64,000 nt of DNA from positions 1,736,001 through 1,800,000 of the forward strand of contig NZ_JAUSTJ010000001.1 of NCBI RefSeq assembly GCF_030812785.1, written 5' to 3'. The stretch is from Sphingomonas kyeonggiensis. GTDB taxonomy: Bacteria; Pseudomonadota; Alphaproteobacteria; Sphingomonadales; Sphingomonadaceae. Made by a program: the position numbers and the translations under genes. Shown in pieces: positions 8,914-17,454 of the stretch (the stretch's first letter is position 1; every line of letters starts with the position of its first letter). The notes under the pieces are model-generated. The model was not told the origin of the DNA and ran no database searches. It was given only the letters and a program-made list of their open reading frames with translations.

Positions 8914-10383
8914 ATGGCGCCAGACACGCCGGTGATATTGGGCATCGGGGAATCGATCGACCGCCCCTTTGCGATCAGTTCGGCGAAGGAGCCGCTGGCG
9001 CTGATGGCCGACGCCGCACGCGCCGCCGGGGATGATGCGGGCGGCGGGCTGCTCGCGCAGGTCGATGCGCTCGACGTGGTGAGCATCGTCAGCTGGCGCT
9101 ATTCCGATGCTGCGGCGTCCTTGTGCGCGGAACTGGGGATCGCGCCGGCCTTGCGGACCAATCACGAAGTCGGCGGCGAATCGCCGGTCCGCCTGATCCA
9201 CGAAGCGGCGCTGCGCATCGCGCGGGGCGAGAGCCGGGTCGCGTTGGTCTGCGGCGCCGAGGCGCAGCACAGCGCAGCAAGGGCCAAGCGCGAAGGCGAG
9301 ATGCCGCCCTGGACGCCCTTCGCGAAGGACGCGCCCTCGCCCTTGCGCGGAGCGGATATCGTCCACCCGCTGGCGTTGCGCCACGGCCTGTCGACGCCCA
9401 CCCAGGTCTATCCGCTCTTCGAGATGGCCAGCGCCGCCGCCTGGGGCCAGTCGCCGGCAGAAGCGCGGGCGGAGTCCGGGGCACTCTGGGCCCGCTACGC
9501 CACCGTCGCCGCCGCGAACCCCCGCGCGTGGATGCGCAAGGCCCCGCGTGCGGACGAGATCGTCACGCCCAGCGAGGCCAACCGGTTGATCGCCTGGCCC
9601 TATACCAAGCTGATGGTCGCCAATCCGGCGGTGAACCAGGGTGCCGCGGTGATCGTCACCAGCCTGGAAGTGGCGCGGGCAGCCGGCATTCCCGAGGACC
9701 GCATCGTCCATATCCTTGGCGGTGCAGCGGCGAGCGAGCCGCGCGATTTCCTTGCCCGCGACGGCTTTGCCGGCAGCCCGGCACAGGACGCGGTGCTCGC
9801 CGCAGCATCCGCGCTGGCGCCCCAGGGCTTCGACGCGCTCGAACTCTATTCCTGCTTTCCCTGCGTGCCGAAGATGGCACGACGCAGCCTCGGCCTCGGG
9901 CCGGACGTGCAACCGACCGTCACCGGCGGGCTCACCTTCTTCGGCGGGCCGCTCAGCAACTATATGCTGCACGCCGCCTGCGCGATGACGCGCGAATTAC
10001 GCGGCGGCGGCACCGGGCTGCTCTACGGCCAGGGCGAGTTCGTCACCAAGCATCACGCGCTGGTGCTCTCCCGCGGACCCGGCGCACCGATCGCCCCGGA
10101 CTATTCGGTCCAGGTTGCAGCCGACTTCCGGCGCGGACCGGTGCCCGATCTGGTGGAGCCCGAGCCCGGCCCGGCAACGCTCGAAAGCGCGACGATTCTC
10201 TATCAGCGCGACGGTTCGGTCGATCGCGGCGCGGTGGTGCTGCGCACCCTCGATGGCGCCCGAACCCTCGCCACCATTCCGGCCGAGGATGGCGAGACGC
10301 TCGCCCTGATCGCCGGCGATGCCCGCTTCCCGGTCGGCCTGATCGGCACGATCACCGAGCAAGGCGCGTGGAGCCCGAAATGA
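8914..10383 (+). CDS. Thiolase-like protein type 1 (TLP1-like)
   Basis: This 489-residue thiolase-fold protein has an extra C-terminal beta-rich domain (about 400-489), as in thiolase-like protein type 1 of mycobacteria. The usual N-terminal nucleophile motif is missing: the region reads TNHEVGGESP (82-91), without a cysteine. YSCFPC (312-317) and GGLTFFGGP (338-346) replace the canonical NEAFA and C-terminal cysteine loops. Thiolytic activity is therefore doubtful; binding of acyl-CoA or a lyase-type reaction is possible. The start at 8914 follows AGGGAGAGG. The GST start codon overlaps its stop (ATGA), so it heads the operon 8914-12190. Confidence 0.85.
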   Translation: MAPDTPVILGIGESIDRPFAISSAKEPLALMADAARAAGDDAGGGLLAQVDALDVVSIVSWRYSDAAASLCAELGIAPALRTNHEVGGESPVRLIHEAALRIARGESRVALVCGAEAQHSAARAKREGEMPPWTPFAKDAPSPLRGADIVHPLALRHGLSTPTQVYPLFEMASAAAWGQSPAEARAESGALWARYATVAAANPRAWMRKAPRADEIVTPSEANRLIAWPYTKLMVANPAVNQGAAVIVTSLEVARAAGIPEDRIVHILGGAAASEPRDFLARDGFAGSPAQDAVLAAASALAPQGFDALELYSCFPCVPKMARRSLGLGPDVQPTVTGGLTFFGGPLSNYMLHAACAMTRELRGGGTGLLYGQGEFVTKHHALVLSRGPGAPIAPDYSVQVAADFRRGPVPDLVEPEPGPATLESATILYQRDGSVDRGAVVLRTLDGARTLATIPAEDGETLALIAGDARFPVGLIGTITEQGAWSPK

Positions 10384-10997
10384 CCGCCACTCTCTATCAC
10401 TGCCGCGACGCGCGCTCGTTCCGGGTGCTCTGGATGCTCGAGGAACTGGAGGTCGAATACAGGCTCGAGCTGCTGCCCTTTCCCCCGCGCGACCGCGCGC
10501 CCGAGTATCTGGCGCTCAACCCGCTTGGCACGATCCCGCTCTTCCTCGAAGGCGATGCCCGGATGACCGAGTCCGCCGCGATCTGCCATTATCTGGCCAC
10601 CACGCGCGGGGACGGGCGGTTTGCGGTGGGTCCGGGCGAGCCGGGCTATGCCGCCTATCTCGACGCGCTCTCCTTCGGCGAGGCGACGCTGACCTTCCCG
10701 CAGACCCTGGTGCTGCGCTACGCGATGTTCGAGCCGGAGGACCGGCGCCTGCCCCAGGTCGCCGACGATTACCGCCAATGGTACCTCGCCCGCCTGCGCG
10801 GCCTCGACGCGATGCTCGCCTCGGCCGATTATGTCGCGGGCGACCGGTTCACCGCGGCGGACATCTCGGTCGGCTATGCGCTGATGCTCGCCGAGTTCGT
10901 CCGGATCGGCGACGGCGGTTCGCCGCGCATCGCCGCCTATTGGGAGCGATTGCGCACCCGGCCTGCCTTTGCCCGCGCCAAGGCGGCCCAGTCATGA
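10380..10997 (+). CDS. Glutathione S-transferase
   Basis: This 205-residue cytosolic GST has an N-terminal thioredoxin-like domain (about 1-78) with CRDARSFRVLW at the glutathione-activating position (S13) and the cis-proline region NPLGTIPLFL followed by the gamma-glutamyl contact ESAAICHYL. The C-terminal helical domain carries the N-capping FTAADISVGY motif. It overlaps the upstream thiolase-like gene and the downstream CoA-transferase by four bases each, so the three are translationally coupled. In a degradative operon it may conjugate or isomerise an electrophilic intermediate; this role is inferred. Confidence 0.9.
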   Translation: MTATLYHCRDARSFRVLWMLEELEVEYRLELLPFPPRDRAPEYLALNPLGTIPLFLEGDARMTESAAICHYLATTRGDGRFAVGPGEPGYAAYLDALSFGEATLTFPQTLVLRYAMFEPEDRRLPQVADDYRQWYLARLRGLDAMLASADYVAGDRFTAADISVGYALMLAEFVRIGDGGSPRIAAYWERLRTRPAFARAKAAQS

Positions 10998-12190
10998 AAA
11001 TGCTGGAGGGAATCCGTATCGTCGACATGACCACCATCGTCTTCGGCCCCTATGCGACGCAGATGCTCGCCGACATGGGCGCCGAGGTGATCAAGGTCGA
11101 AGCGCCGGGCGGCGACCAGACCCGCCAGTTCGGGCGATCCCGGGCTGCGGCGCGGCAGATGGGGCCGGTGCACTGCACGCTCAACCGCGGCAAGCGCGCC
11201 ATCGCCCTCGACCTCAAGGTCGCCGAGGATGCCGAGACGATGCGCCGCCTGCTCGCCACGGCCGACGTGTTCATCCACAATGTCCGCGGCGAGGCGATGG
11301 AGCGGCTCGGCTTCGGCTATGCGGCGGTGCGCGGGCTGCGCGGCGACATCGTCTATGTCCATTGCCAGGGCTTCGGCTCGGGCGGGCCGTATGAGGGCCT
11401 CCAGGCCTATGACGATGTCATCCAGGCTGCGACCGGCACCGCCACGCTGCTACCCCGCGCCGACGGCAATCCCGCCCCGCGCTACCTGCCCTCGCTGATC
11501 GCTGACAAGGTTGCGGGGCTCTACGGCGCCCAGGCGGTGCTCGGTGCGCTGGTCCACCGGCTGCGCAGCGGGGAGGGGCAGTTCGTCGAGGTGCCGCTGT
11601 TCGAGAGCTTCGCGCATTTCATGCTGCAGGAGCATCTGTTCGGCGCCACCTTCGATCCGCCGCTCGAACCCGCCGGCTATCCGCGCCAGATCGATCCCAA
11701 CCGCCAGCCTTTCCCGACTGCCGACGGCCATGTCAGCATCGTGCCCTACACCCCGGCGACGATCGCGAAGCTGTTCGAGTTGCTCGGCGCGACGGAGGTT
11801 TTCGAGGACCCGCGCTTCGCCACGCCGATGGACCGGCTGCGCAACATCAGCGCGCTCTATTGCGAGATCGCGCGCTACACCCCGGCGAAGACCAGCGCGG
11901 AGTGGGTGCGGATCCTCAACGCCGGCGGCGTGCCCTGCATGCCGGTCCGCGATCTCGATACGATCCGCGAAGATCCGCATCTTGCCGCGACGGGCTTCTT
12001 CCGGGCGCGGAGCCATCCGGAAGAGGGGGCGTATGTCGAGATGCCGCTCCCGATCCGCTTCGGCGCGCGGGCGGTGCCGGAAGGCGCGGTACCGCCGGGG
12101 ATAGATGCGGACGGGGACGCGATAAGGCGCGAGTTGAAGCGATCCGCTCCCAATAGCCGTCATCCCCGCGAAGGCGGGGATCCAGGGTAA
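10994..12190 (+). CDS. CaiB/BaiF family CoA-transferase
   Basis: This 398-residue class III CoA-transferase starts MKMLEGIRIVDMTTIVFGPY, with the Rossmann-like CoA-binding half first. The probable catalytic aspartate is D171 in IADKVAGLYGAQ. It moves CoA between carboxylic acids and could regenerate an acyl-CoA without ATP. The start overlaps the GST stop (ATGA). The reading frame runs on into repeat A5: the final residues RHPREGGDPG are encoded by the left arm of the palindrome, and the stop lies inside the repeat. The natural C terminus therefore seems to have been extended by repeat insertion. Confidence 0.9.
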   Translation: MKMLEGIRIVDMTTIVFGPYATQMLADMGAEVIKVEAPGGDQTRQFGRSRAAARQMGPVHCTLNRGKRAIALDLKVAEDAETMRRLLATADVFIHNVRGEAMERLGFGYAAVRGLRGDIVYVHCQGFGSGGPYEGLQAYDDVIQAATGTATLLPRADGNPAPRYLPSLIADKVAGLYGAQAVLGALVHRLRSGEGQFVEVPLFESFAHFMLQEHLFGATFDPPLEPAGYPRQIDPNRQPFPTADGHVSIVPYTPATIAKLFELLGATEVFEDPRFATPMDRLRNISALYCEIARYTPAKTSAEWVRILNAGGVPCMPVRDLDTIREDPHLAATGFFRARSHPEEGAYVEMPLPIRFGARAVPEGAVPPGIDADGDAIRRELKRSAPNSRHPREGGDPG

Positions 12191-12241
12191 CAGAGCGACG
12201 CCCTTCGTGACTCTGGATCCCCGCCTTCGCGGGGATGACGG
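12157..12241. repeat. Family A palindromic repeat (A5) overlapping a gene end
   Basis: The arms are CCGTCATCCCCGCGAAGGCG and CGCCTTCGCGGGGATGACGG, with GGATCCAG/CTGGATCC inside. Its left arm provides the last codons and the stop of the upstream CoA-transferase. It lies between convergent genes. Confidence 0.88.
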
Positions 12242-12260
12242 TGATAGGAAAGGGCCAGCG

Positions 12261-13926
12261 CTAAGCCGCCACCCGCGCCTTCGCCGCCGCCAGGATCATG
12301 TCGCTGGCTTTCTCCGCGATCGCGATCGTCGGCGCGTTGGTGTTGCCCGAGACGATCCGCGGCATGATGCTCGCATCGACCACGCGCAGCCCCGCCACGC
12401 CGTGCACGCGCAGCTCGGGATCGACCACCGCGCGCGGGCCGTGCCCCATCATGCAGGTGCCGACCGGATGGGTAGAGCGTCGTCCCCGCGCGCCGGGCAT
12501 GGGCGAGCAGTTCTGCGTCGGTCTGCAGTTCGGCGCCCGGTTGCAACTCATGCTCGATGAAGTCCGCCAGGGGCTGCTGTGCAGCAATCCGGCGCCCCCA
12601 GCGCAGCCCGGCGACGATGACCTCCTGGTCGAGCGGATCGCTGAGGTAGTTGGGCGTGATCCGCGGCGGTGCCAGCGGGTCGGCCGAGCGGATGCGCACG
12701 CTTCCGCGCGATTCCGGGCGGAGCTGGCAGGCCGCGATGCTGATCCCCGGCAGCTTCTCCAACTGCATCTTCTGCAGCCGCGCCAGCGCATCGCCGTCCA
12801 CCGTCGCGGGCAGGATGTGGAACTGGATGTCGGGCGAGGCGAGGTCTGGGCGCGAGCGGCAGAAGGCGGCGATGTGGGCGGCCGAAAGCGTCAGCAGCCC
12901 CTTGCGCGCCACTGCATAGCGCGCGACTTCGCCGAGCAGCCTTAGGCCCCGGCTCAACTCGTTGACCGAGACGGTGCCCGGCTTGAGCCGGTAATTGGCC
13001 GAGATCGGCAGATGGTCCTGGAGGTTCTCGCCCACGCCGGGCAGGTCGCGCACCACCGCGATGCCCTGTTCGCGCAGCAAGTCGCCCGACCCGATGCCCG
13101 AGAGCTGGAGCAGCTGCGGCGAGTTGATCACGCCGCCCGCCAGGATCACTTCGCGTGCGGCTTGCGCCACCAGTCGCTCGCCGCCTCGCACGAACTCCAC
13201 GCCGGTCGCCCGCCCGTCCGCGATCACCACGCGCGTCGCCTGGGCATGGGTGACCACGCGCAGGTTCGGCCGCTGCATCGCCGGGTGGAGATAGGCGACC
13301 GCCGCGGAGCAGCGCCGCCCGTTCCGGACGGTGAGCTGATACCAGGCGACGCCTTCCTGTTCCGGCCCGTTGATGTCGCGCTGGGGCAGGCCGAGCGCCT
13401 CGCAGGCCTGCACCACCGCCTCGGACACCGGGTGCGATCCCGCCGGATCGGTCACGCTCAGCGGTCCGCCGGCGCCGTGCGTTTCGCAGGCGCCGTGCTG
13501 CTGGTCCTCGGAGCGGCGGAAATAGGGGGCGATATCGTCCCAGCTCCAGCCGGTGCAGCCCATCTGCCGCCAGCCGTCATAATCGGCGCGCTGGCCGCGG
13601 ACATAGAGCAGCCCGTTGATCGAAGAGGAGCCGCCCAGCACCTTGCCGCGCGGCCAGATATGGCGGCGGCCCTCGGTGCCCGCGTCCGGCTCGGTGCGGT
13701 AGAGCCAGTTGACCTTGGGGTCCTTCAGCGTCTGCGCATAGCCGACGGGGACGTGGATCATCAGGTTGGACAGGAACTGGCCGCGCTCGCGCAAGGGACG
13801 GTCGTCGCCGCCCGCCTCGAGCAGCAGCACGCGGTTGCGGCCATCGGCGCTCAGCCGGTCGGCGAGCACGCAGCCCGCCGAGCCGGCGCCCACGATCACG
13901 TAATCGGCTTCGAACACTTCGGACAT
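12261..13926 (-). pseudogene. GMC-family oxidoreductase, frameshifted near the catalytic histidine
   Basis: This FAD-dependent GMC oxidoreductase (choline/alcohol dehydrogenase type) starts at 13926 with the FAD motif VIVGAGSAGCVLADRLS. It runs through GGSSSINGLLYVRG and AAREVILAGGVINSPQLLQLSGIG. At about 12470-12472 an extra C (CTCTACCCATCC where CTCTACCATCC is expected) shifts the frame. The C terminus HPVGTCMMG...[15 protein letters not shown] then continues in another frame to the stop at 12261. The repaired protein would have about 554 residues, normal for the family. The shift falls at the catalytic YHPVG block, so the product is broken unless this is a sequencing error. The start overlaps the upstream oxygenase stop. 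Confidence 0.85.
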
Positions 13927-14840
13927 CAGGCTTTCCGGCGGCGATAGAGGTAATTGGCGGGCAGGCCGAGCCGCTTGCTGGCCTCGACCGGCGGCGTGCC
14001 GGGGATCGGCAAGCGCTCGAACAGGGCGCCGAGCATCCGGACGGTGCGGCGTTCCCAGCCGCGCAGCCGCCATTTCTCGCCGTCCAGCTCGAGTGTCTTC
14101 CGTGCCCAGTCCGGCAGCAGCGCGATCGCTGCGCGCACCATCATTCCCTGGAAAGGGCGCAGCGGCAGCGGCATGCCCTTTGTGCGCAGCATGATGTCGA
14201 GGAACTGGCCGATGATCGCATGCGGCTCCAGCTTCGGCCGCATCGCTTCGAACTGCGCCTGCTGCTCGGCCACCGAGAGCGGCGCGCCATGCGCAAGGAA
14301 AAGGTCGGCCGAAGGCTTGGCCTCCAGATAGGAGCGGTCCTTCTCCGCCAGCGTCAGCCTCCGGCAATAGGCCGAATAGGCTTCCATGAAGCCGAACCCG
14401 ACCGTGCACTGCACCCAGTTCAGCAGCTCGGGGTCATTGGCGTGATAGGCCTCGCCCGCGGGCGTCGTCCCGCGCACCCGCTCGTGCATCCGCGTCACCC
14501 CGGTGATCACCCTGGCGGCGACATTGGCGGGGGCATAGACGCTGACATGGGTGACATAGCCGGTGCGCTGCAGCCGGGTGAGCGGATCGGTGGGGAAGAT
14601 CGAATGCTCCCAAACCCCCGATCGCACCCGGGGCTCGCTCAGCTCGAGCAGCACCGCCGCGATCCCCCCGACGAACAAGGCGACGGGGTTCTTGAACACC
14701 GCCCAGGCCACCGAGTCTGGCGGGTAGAGCGCCGGTGCGCCCGGCGGAATGGCGTAGTCGATGCGGGGCAGGATACGCTTTCCGCCCGGCGCCGCGGCGG
14801 GCACGGGGCCGGGGGGAAGCGGAATGGCCTGCTCGCGCAT
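13926..14840 (-). CDS. MpaB/Lcp-family (DUF2236) oxygenase-like protein
   Basis: This 304-residue protein of the oxygenase MpaB / rubber-oxygenase-Lcp catalytic domain family binds haem b in its known members. It shows the family core RMHERVRGTTPAGEAYHAND (117-136), followed by PELLNWVQ. The usual WVH histidine is Q144 here, while H118 in RMHERV is kept. No signal peptide is visible. It lies five bases after the TonB receptor gene and overlaps the GMC gene by one base pair of codons (ATGA), making a receptor-oxygenase-oxidoreductase operon. Lcp proteins cleave polyisoprene and MpaB is a fungal terpenoid-chain oxygenase; the substrate here is unknown. Confidence 0.85.
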   Translation of the reverse strand: MREQAIPLPPGPVPAAAPGGKRILPRIDYAIPPGAPALYPPDSVAWAVFKNPVALFVGGIAAVLLELSEPRVRSGVWEHSIFPTDPLTRLQRTGYVTHVSVYAPANVAARVITGVTRMHERVRGTTPAGEAYHANDPELLNWVQCTVGFGFMEAYSAYCRRLTLAEKDRSYLEAKPSADLFLAHGAPLSVAEQQAQFEAMRPKLEPHAIIGQFLDIMLRTKGMPLPLRPFQGMMVRAAIALLPDWARKTLELDGEKWRLRGWERRTVRMLGALFERLPIPGTPPVEASKRLGLPANYLYRRRKA

Positions 14841-14845
14841 CGCGA

Positions 14846-17329
14846 TCAGAAGCCGGCGGTCAGCGAGGCGCCGAAGGTACGCGGACGCCCGGCATAGCGG
14901 ACGTTGAGGTTCTGGTTGTCGACCACCGAGGTCCAGTAATATTCATTGGTCAGGTTGCGCGCCCAGATCGTCAGGCCCCATTTCCCGTCGGCGCTGGCCA
15001 CGCCGATGCTGCCGTTTACCAGCGCATAGCCCTTGATCCGGAACAGCGGATCCTCGCCGAAGTCGCTGTGCGTCTCGCTTTGATAGGTGGCGTTGGCCGT
15101 CGCCTGGAAGTTCAGGCTCGACGAGATCGGCAGGTTGAGCGTCGCGGTGCCGCTGGTCGAGAATTCCGGCGCGAAGGAGAATTCCGAACCGTCGTAATTG
15201 GTCGGGATGCCCGCCGCATTGGCGCCGGTATAGTCGGTGATCTTGGTCTTCAGATAGGTCGCGTTCCAGGCGAGGGTGAAGGCCGGCGAGGGCCGCAGCG
15301 TGATCTCGCCGTCGATGCCCCAGGCATGCGAGCTGGGGATGTTCACCAGCCGCTGCAGCGCGCCGAAGGTCGGATCGGCAACGTAGGAGCTGAACTGCTT
15401 GTCGGTATAGTCGTAGTAGAAGCCGCTGACATTCACCTGGGCGAAGCGGCCGCCGACCGCGGTCTTGATGCCGGCTTCATAGGCGGTCAGCTTCTCCTGC
15501 CGGGCGGGCGTGAACTGCACCGCGCGGTTGGCCGGCACGATCGGCACCACGCCCGACTTCACGCCGCGCGCGATCGAAGCGTAGAGCAGGGTGCCCGGCG
15601 CCGCCTGGTAATTGAGCGAGAAGCGGCCCGAGAAGTTGCTCTCGTCGAGCACCGAATGGACGAGCGTGTCCGAGTTGGTGGCCGGATCATAGGTGGTGCA
15701 GCCGTCCTTCTGCACCATCGGCGCGAGCACGCCATAGCTCTGGAAGATCACCGCGCGGCCGGCGGTGTTCACGATCGGCAGGTAGTTGCCGTTGTAATCG
15801 ACCGAGCAGCCGTCCAGCTCGCCATGGTCGATGCCAAGGCGTGCGCCGGCATTGATCTTGAAGCCGCTGCCCAGGTCGAACTCGGTGGTGGCGAAGCCGC
15901 TGTACGTCTCGTTATAGCCCTGCGCCCGGCCCGCGCCCTCGCGGAAGCCGATGGCGACCTGGGCGGGCGTATAGCCGGCGCTGTTGAACACCGCATTGGT
16001 CACCGGATTGGCGAGGATGCCCAGCGCGGCGAGGCGCAGATAGACGACCGAGCTGTTCTCGCCGATCAGGAAGCGGCTGTTCTCGCGCAGATCGTCATGG
16101 GCGAAATAGCCGCCCACCGTCCAGCGGAAGCCCGGGCCGCTCCCCTCGAAGCGCAGCTCCTGCGAGAAGGACTTGATCCGCGCATCATATTGCGTTGACA
16201 CGATTTCCCACGGCGCACCGCTGAAGTCGACCACGTCCTTGCGGGTGAAGTCGTTGTACCCGGTCAGCGAGATGATCGAGAGCTGGTCGTTGGGCGACCA
16301 GGTCAGCCGCATCTGGGCCGAGATGAAGTCGGACTTGGCGCGCGGCGGCCCCATGCCGGTGGCGAGGCCGACCGTGGCGGCGCGGGCCGAGGCGGGCTGC
16401 CAGCCGGCATCGCTCGCTTTGGTCGGCTGGTTGTTCTGCAGATAGGCGAGCAGGGCCGCCGAGTTGAAGTCGCCCGGGCCGACGGCGGGGGAGGCGGCGG
16501 AGAGCCGGTTGGTCAGGTTGAGGCTGATCGCCTGGCCCGCCTGGGTGTCCGAACGGTCGCGCCAGCCCGAGACGGTGATCAGCCCCTCGAACTTGCTCGA
16601 CGGCTGGAAGCTCAGCGAGGCGCGGGCGCCCCAGCGCTTGACCTTGCCCAGCTTCTCGCCGCGGCTCTGGTCGATCTGCCAGCCCTCGTCGCTATTCTCG
16701 TCGCGGCCCGAGATGCGCAGCGCGGCATGATCGCCCAGCGGCACGTTCAGATAGGCTTCGACATTATAGGTCTTGTAGTTGCCGCCCTCGATCGTCCCGC
16801 CCGCGGCGAAGTCCTTGCCCGGCTTGGCGGTGATGAAGTCGATCAGGCCGGCGGTGGTGTTGCGGCCATAGAGCGTGCCCTGCGGTCCCTTGAGCACTTC
16901 GACGCGCTCCAGGTCGTAGATCGGCCCGCCCGCCATCGACGGATAGGGATAGGCCAGCTCGTCCTGATAGATGCCCACGGTCGAAGTGGCGGTGATGTTG
17001 GTGGTGTTGAAGCCGATGCCGCGCAGCGTGAAGATCGGCACGCCCGAATAGGCGGGGGCGACCTGCAGGCCCGGGACCGAGCTGGCCAGCGACTCGACAT
17101 CGGTGATCTGCAGGTCCTTCAGCGTGTCGGCGGACAGCGCCTGCACCGCCAGCGGCACCTTGTTGATCGATTCGGAGCGGCGCTGGGCAGTCACGACGAT
17201 CTCGTCGCTCTTGCTCTGCGGACCCTCCGCCTTGGGCGCGGGCGCCTCCTGCACTTCCTGCGCCAGCGCCGGCGCCGCGAGCAGCAGCCCGAGCGCGGAT
17301 CCCATCAGCAGGCCTGCCTTGATCGCCAT
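14846..17329 (-). CDS. TonB-dependent outer-membrane receptor
   Basis: This 827-residue receptor has a signal peptide (about 1-24, ending ALAQ), a TonB box region DEIVVTAQRR, a plug domain with LKGPQGTLYGRNTTAG and a long beta-barrel ending in phenylalanine (LTAGF). It belongs to the branch with VPLAVQALS and TLYGRNT common in sphingomonads for hydrophobic or aromatic ligands. The start at 17329 is preferred over 17347, since GGAGGGGAAGAGG directly precedes it. It heads the operon with the MpaB-like oxygenase and GMC oxidoreductase and is divergent from a luxR gene, which suggests that the regulator controls uptake and first oxidation of one substrate. Confidence 0.93.
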   Translation of the reverse strand: MAIKAGLLMGSALGLLLAAPALAQEVQEAPAPKAEGPQSKSDEIVVTAQRRSESINKVPLAVQALSADTLKDLQITDVESLASSVPGLQVAPAYSGVPIFTLRGIGFNTTNITATSTVGIYQDELAYPYPSMAGGPIYDLERVEVLKGPQGTLYGRNTTAGLIDFITAKPGKDFAAGGTIEGGNYKTYNVEAYLNVPLGDHAALRISGRDENSDEGWQIDQSRGEKLGKVKRWGARASLSFQPSSKFEGLITVSGWRDRSDTQAGQAISLNLTNRLSAASPAVGPGDFNSAALLAYLQNNQPTKASDAGWQPASARAATVGLATGMGPPRAKSDFISAQMRLTWSPNDQLSIISLTGYNDFTRKDVVDFSGAPWEIVSTQYDARIKSFSQELRFEGSGPGFRWTVGGYFAHDDLRENSRFLIGENSSVVYLRLAALGILANPVTNAVFNSAGYTPAQVAIGFREGAGRAQGYNETYSGFATTEFDLGSGFKINAGARLGIDHGELDGCSVDYNGNYLPIVNTAGRAVIFQSYGVLAPMVQKDGCTTYDPATNSDTLVHSVLDESNFSGRFSLNYQAAPGTLLYASIARGVKSGVVPIVPANRAVQFTPARQEKLTAYEAGIKTAVGGRFAQVNVSGFYYDYTDKQFSSYVADPTFGALQRLVNIPSSHAWGIDGEITLRPSPAFTLAWNATYLKTKITDYTGANAAGIPTNYDGSEFSFAPEFSTSGTATLNLPISSSLNFQATANATYQSETHSDFGEDPLFRIKGYALVNGSIGVASADGKWGLTIWARNLTNEYYWTSVVDNQNLNVRYAGRPRTFGASLTAGF

Positions 17330-17430
17330 ATCCCTCTTCCCCTCCATGTTGCCGCGCCGCCCAGGTTTTCGGGGTCGATTTCCGGCTGTTGTTTGTTTGA
17401 ATAATTAGCTTTAGGGAAGGCGCTGTGCAG

Positions 17431-17446
17431 CTATCGCATGTGACAG
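17431..17446. promoter_or_regulatory. Palindromic operator candidate (LuxR-type motif, second copy)
   Basis: CTATCGCATGTGACAG lies eight bases before the preferred luxR start, in the 125-base divergent region between the TonB receptor and luxR. It matches the palindrome at 8845 at 13 of 16 positions. An A/T-rich stretch (TTGTTTGTTTGAATAATTAG, 17388-17407) nearby is a probable promoter for one or both directions. Confidence 0.5.
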
Positions 17447-17454
17447 GGGCGGAT

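Noticed and set aside
13926..14840. Calling the DUF2236 protein a latex-clearing protein (Lcp)
   Set aside because: Lcp proteins are secreted and longer. This one has no signal peptide and lacks the WVH histidine, so only family membership is supported.
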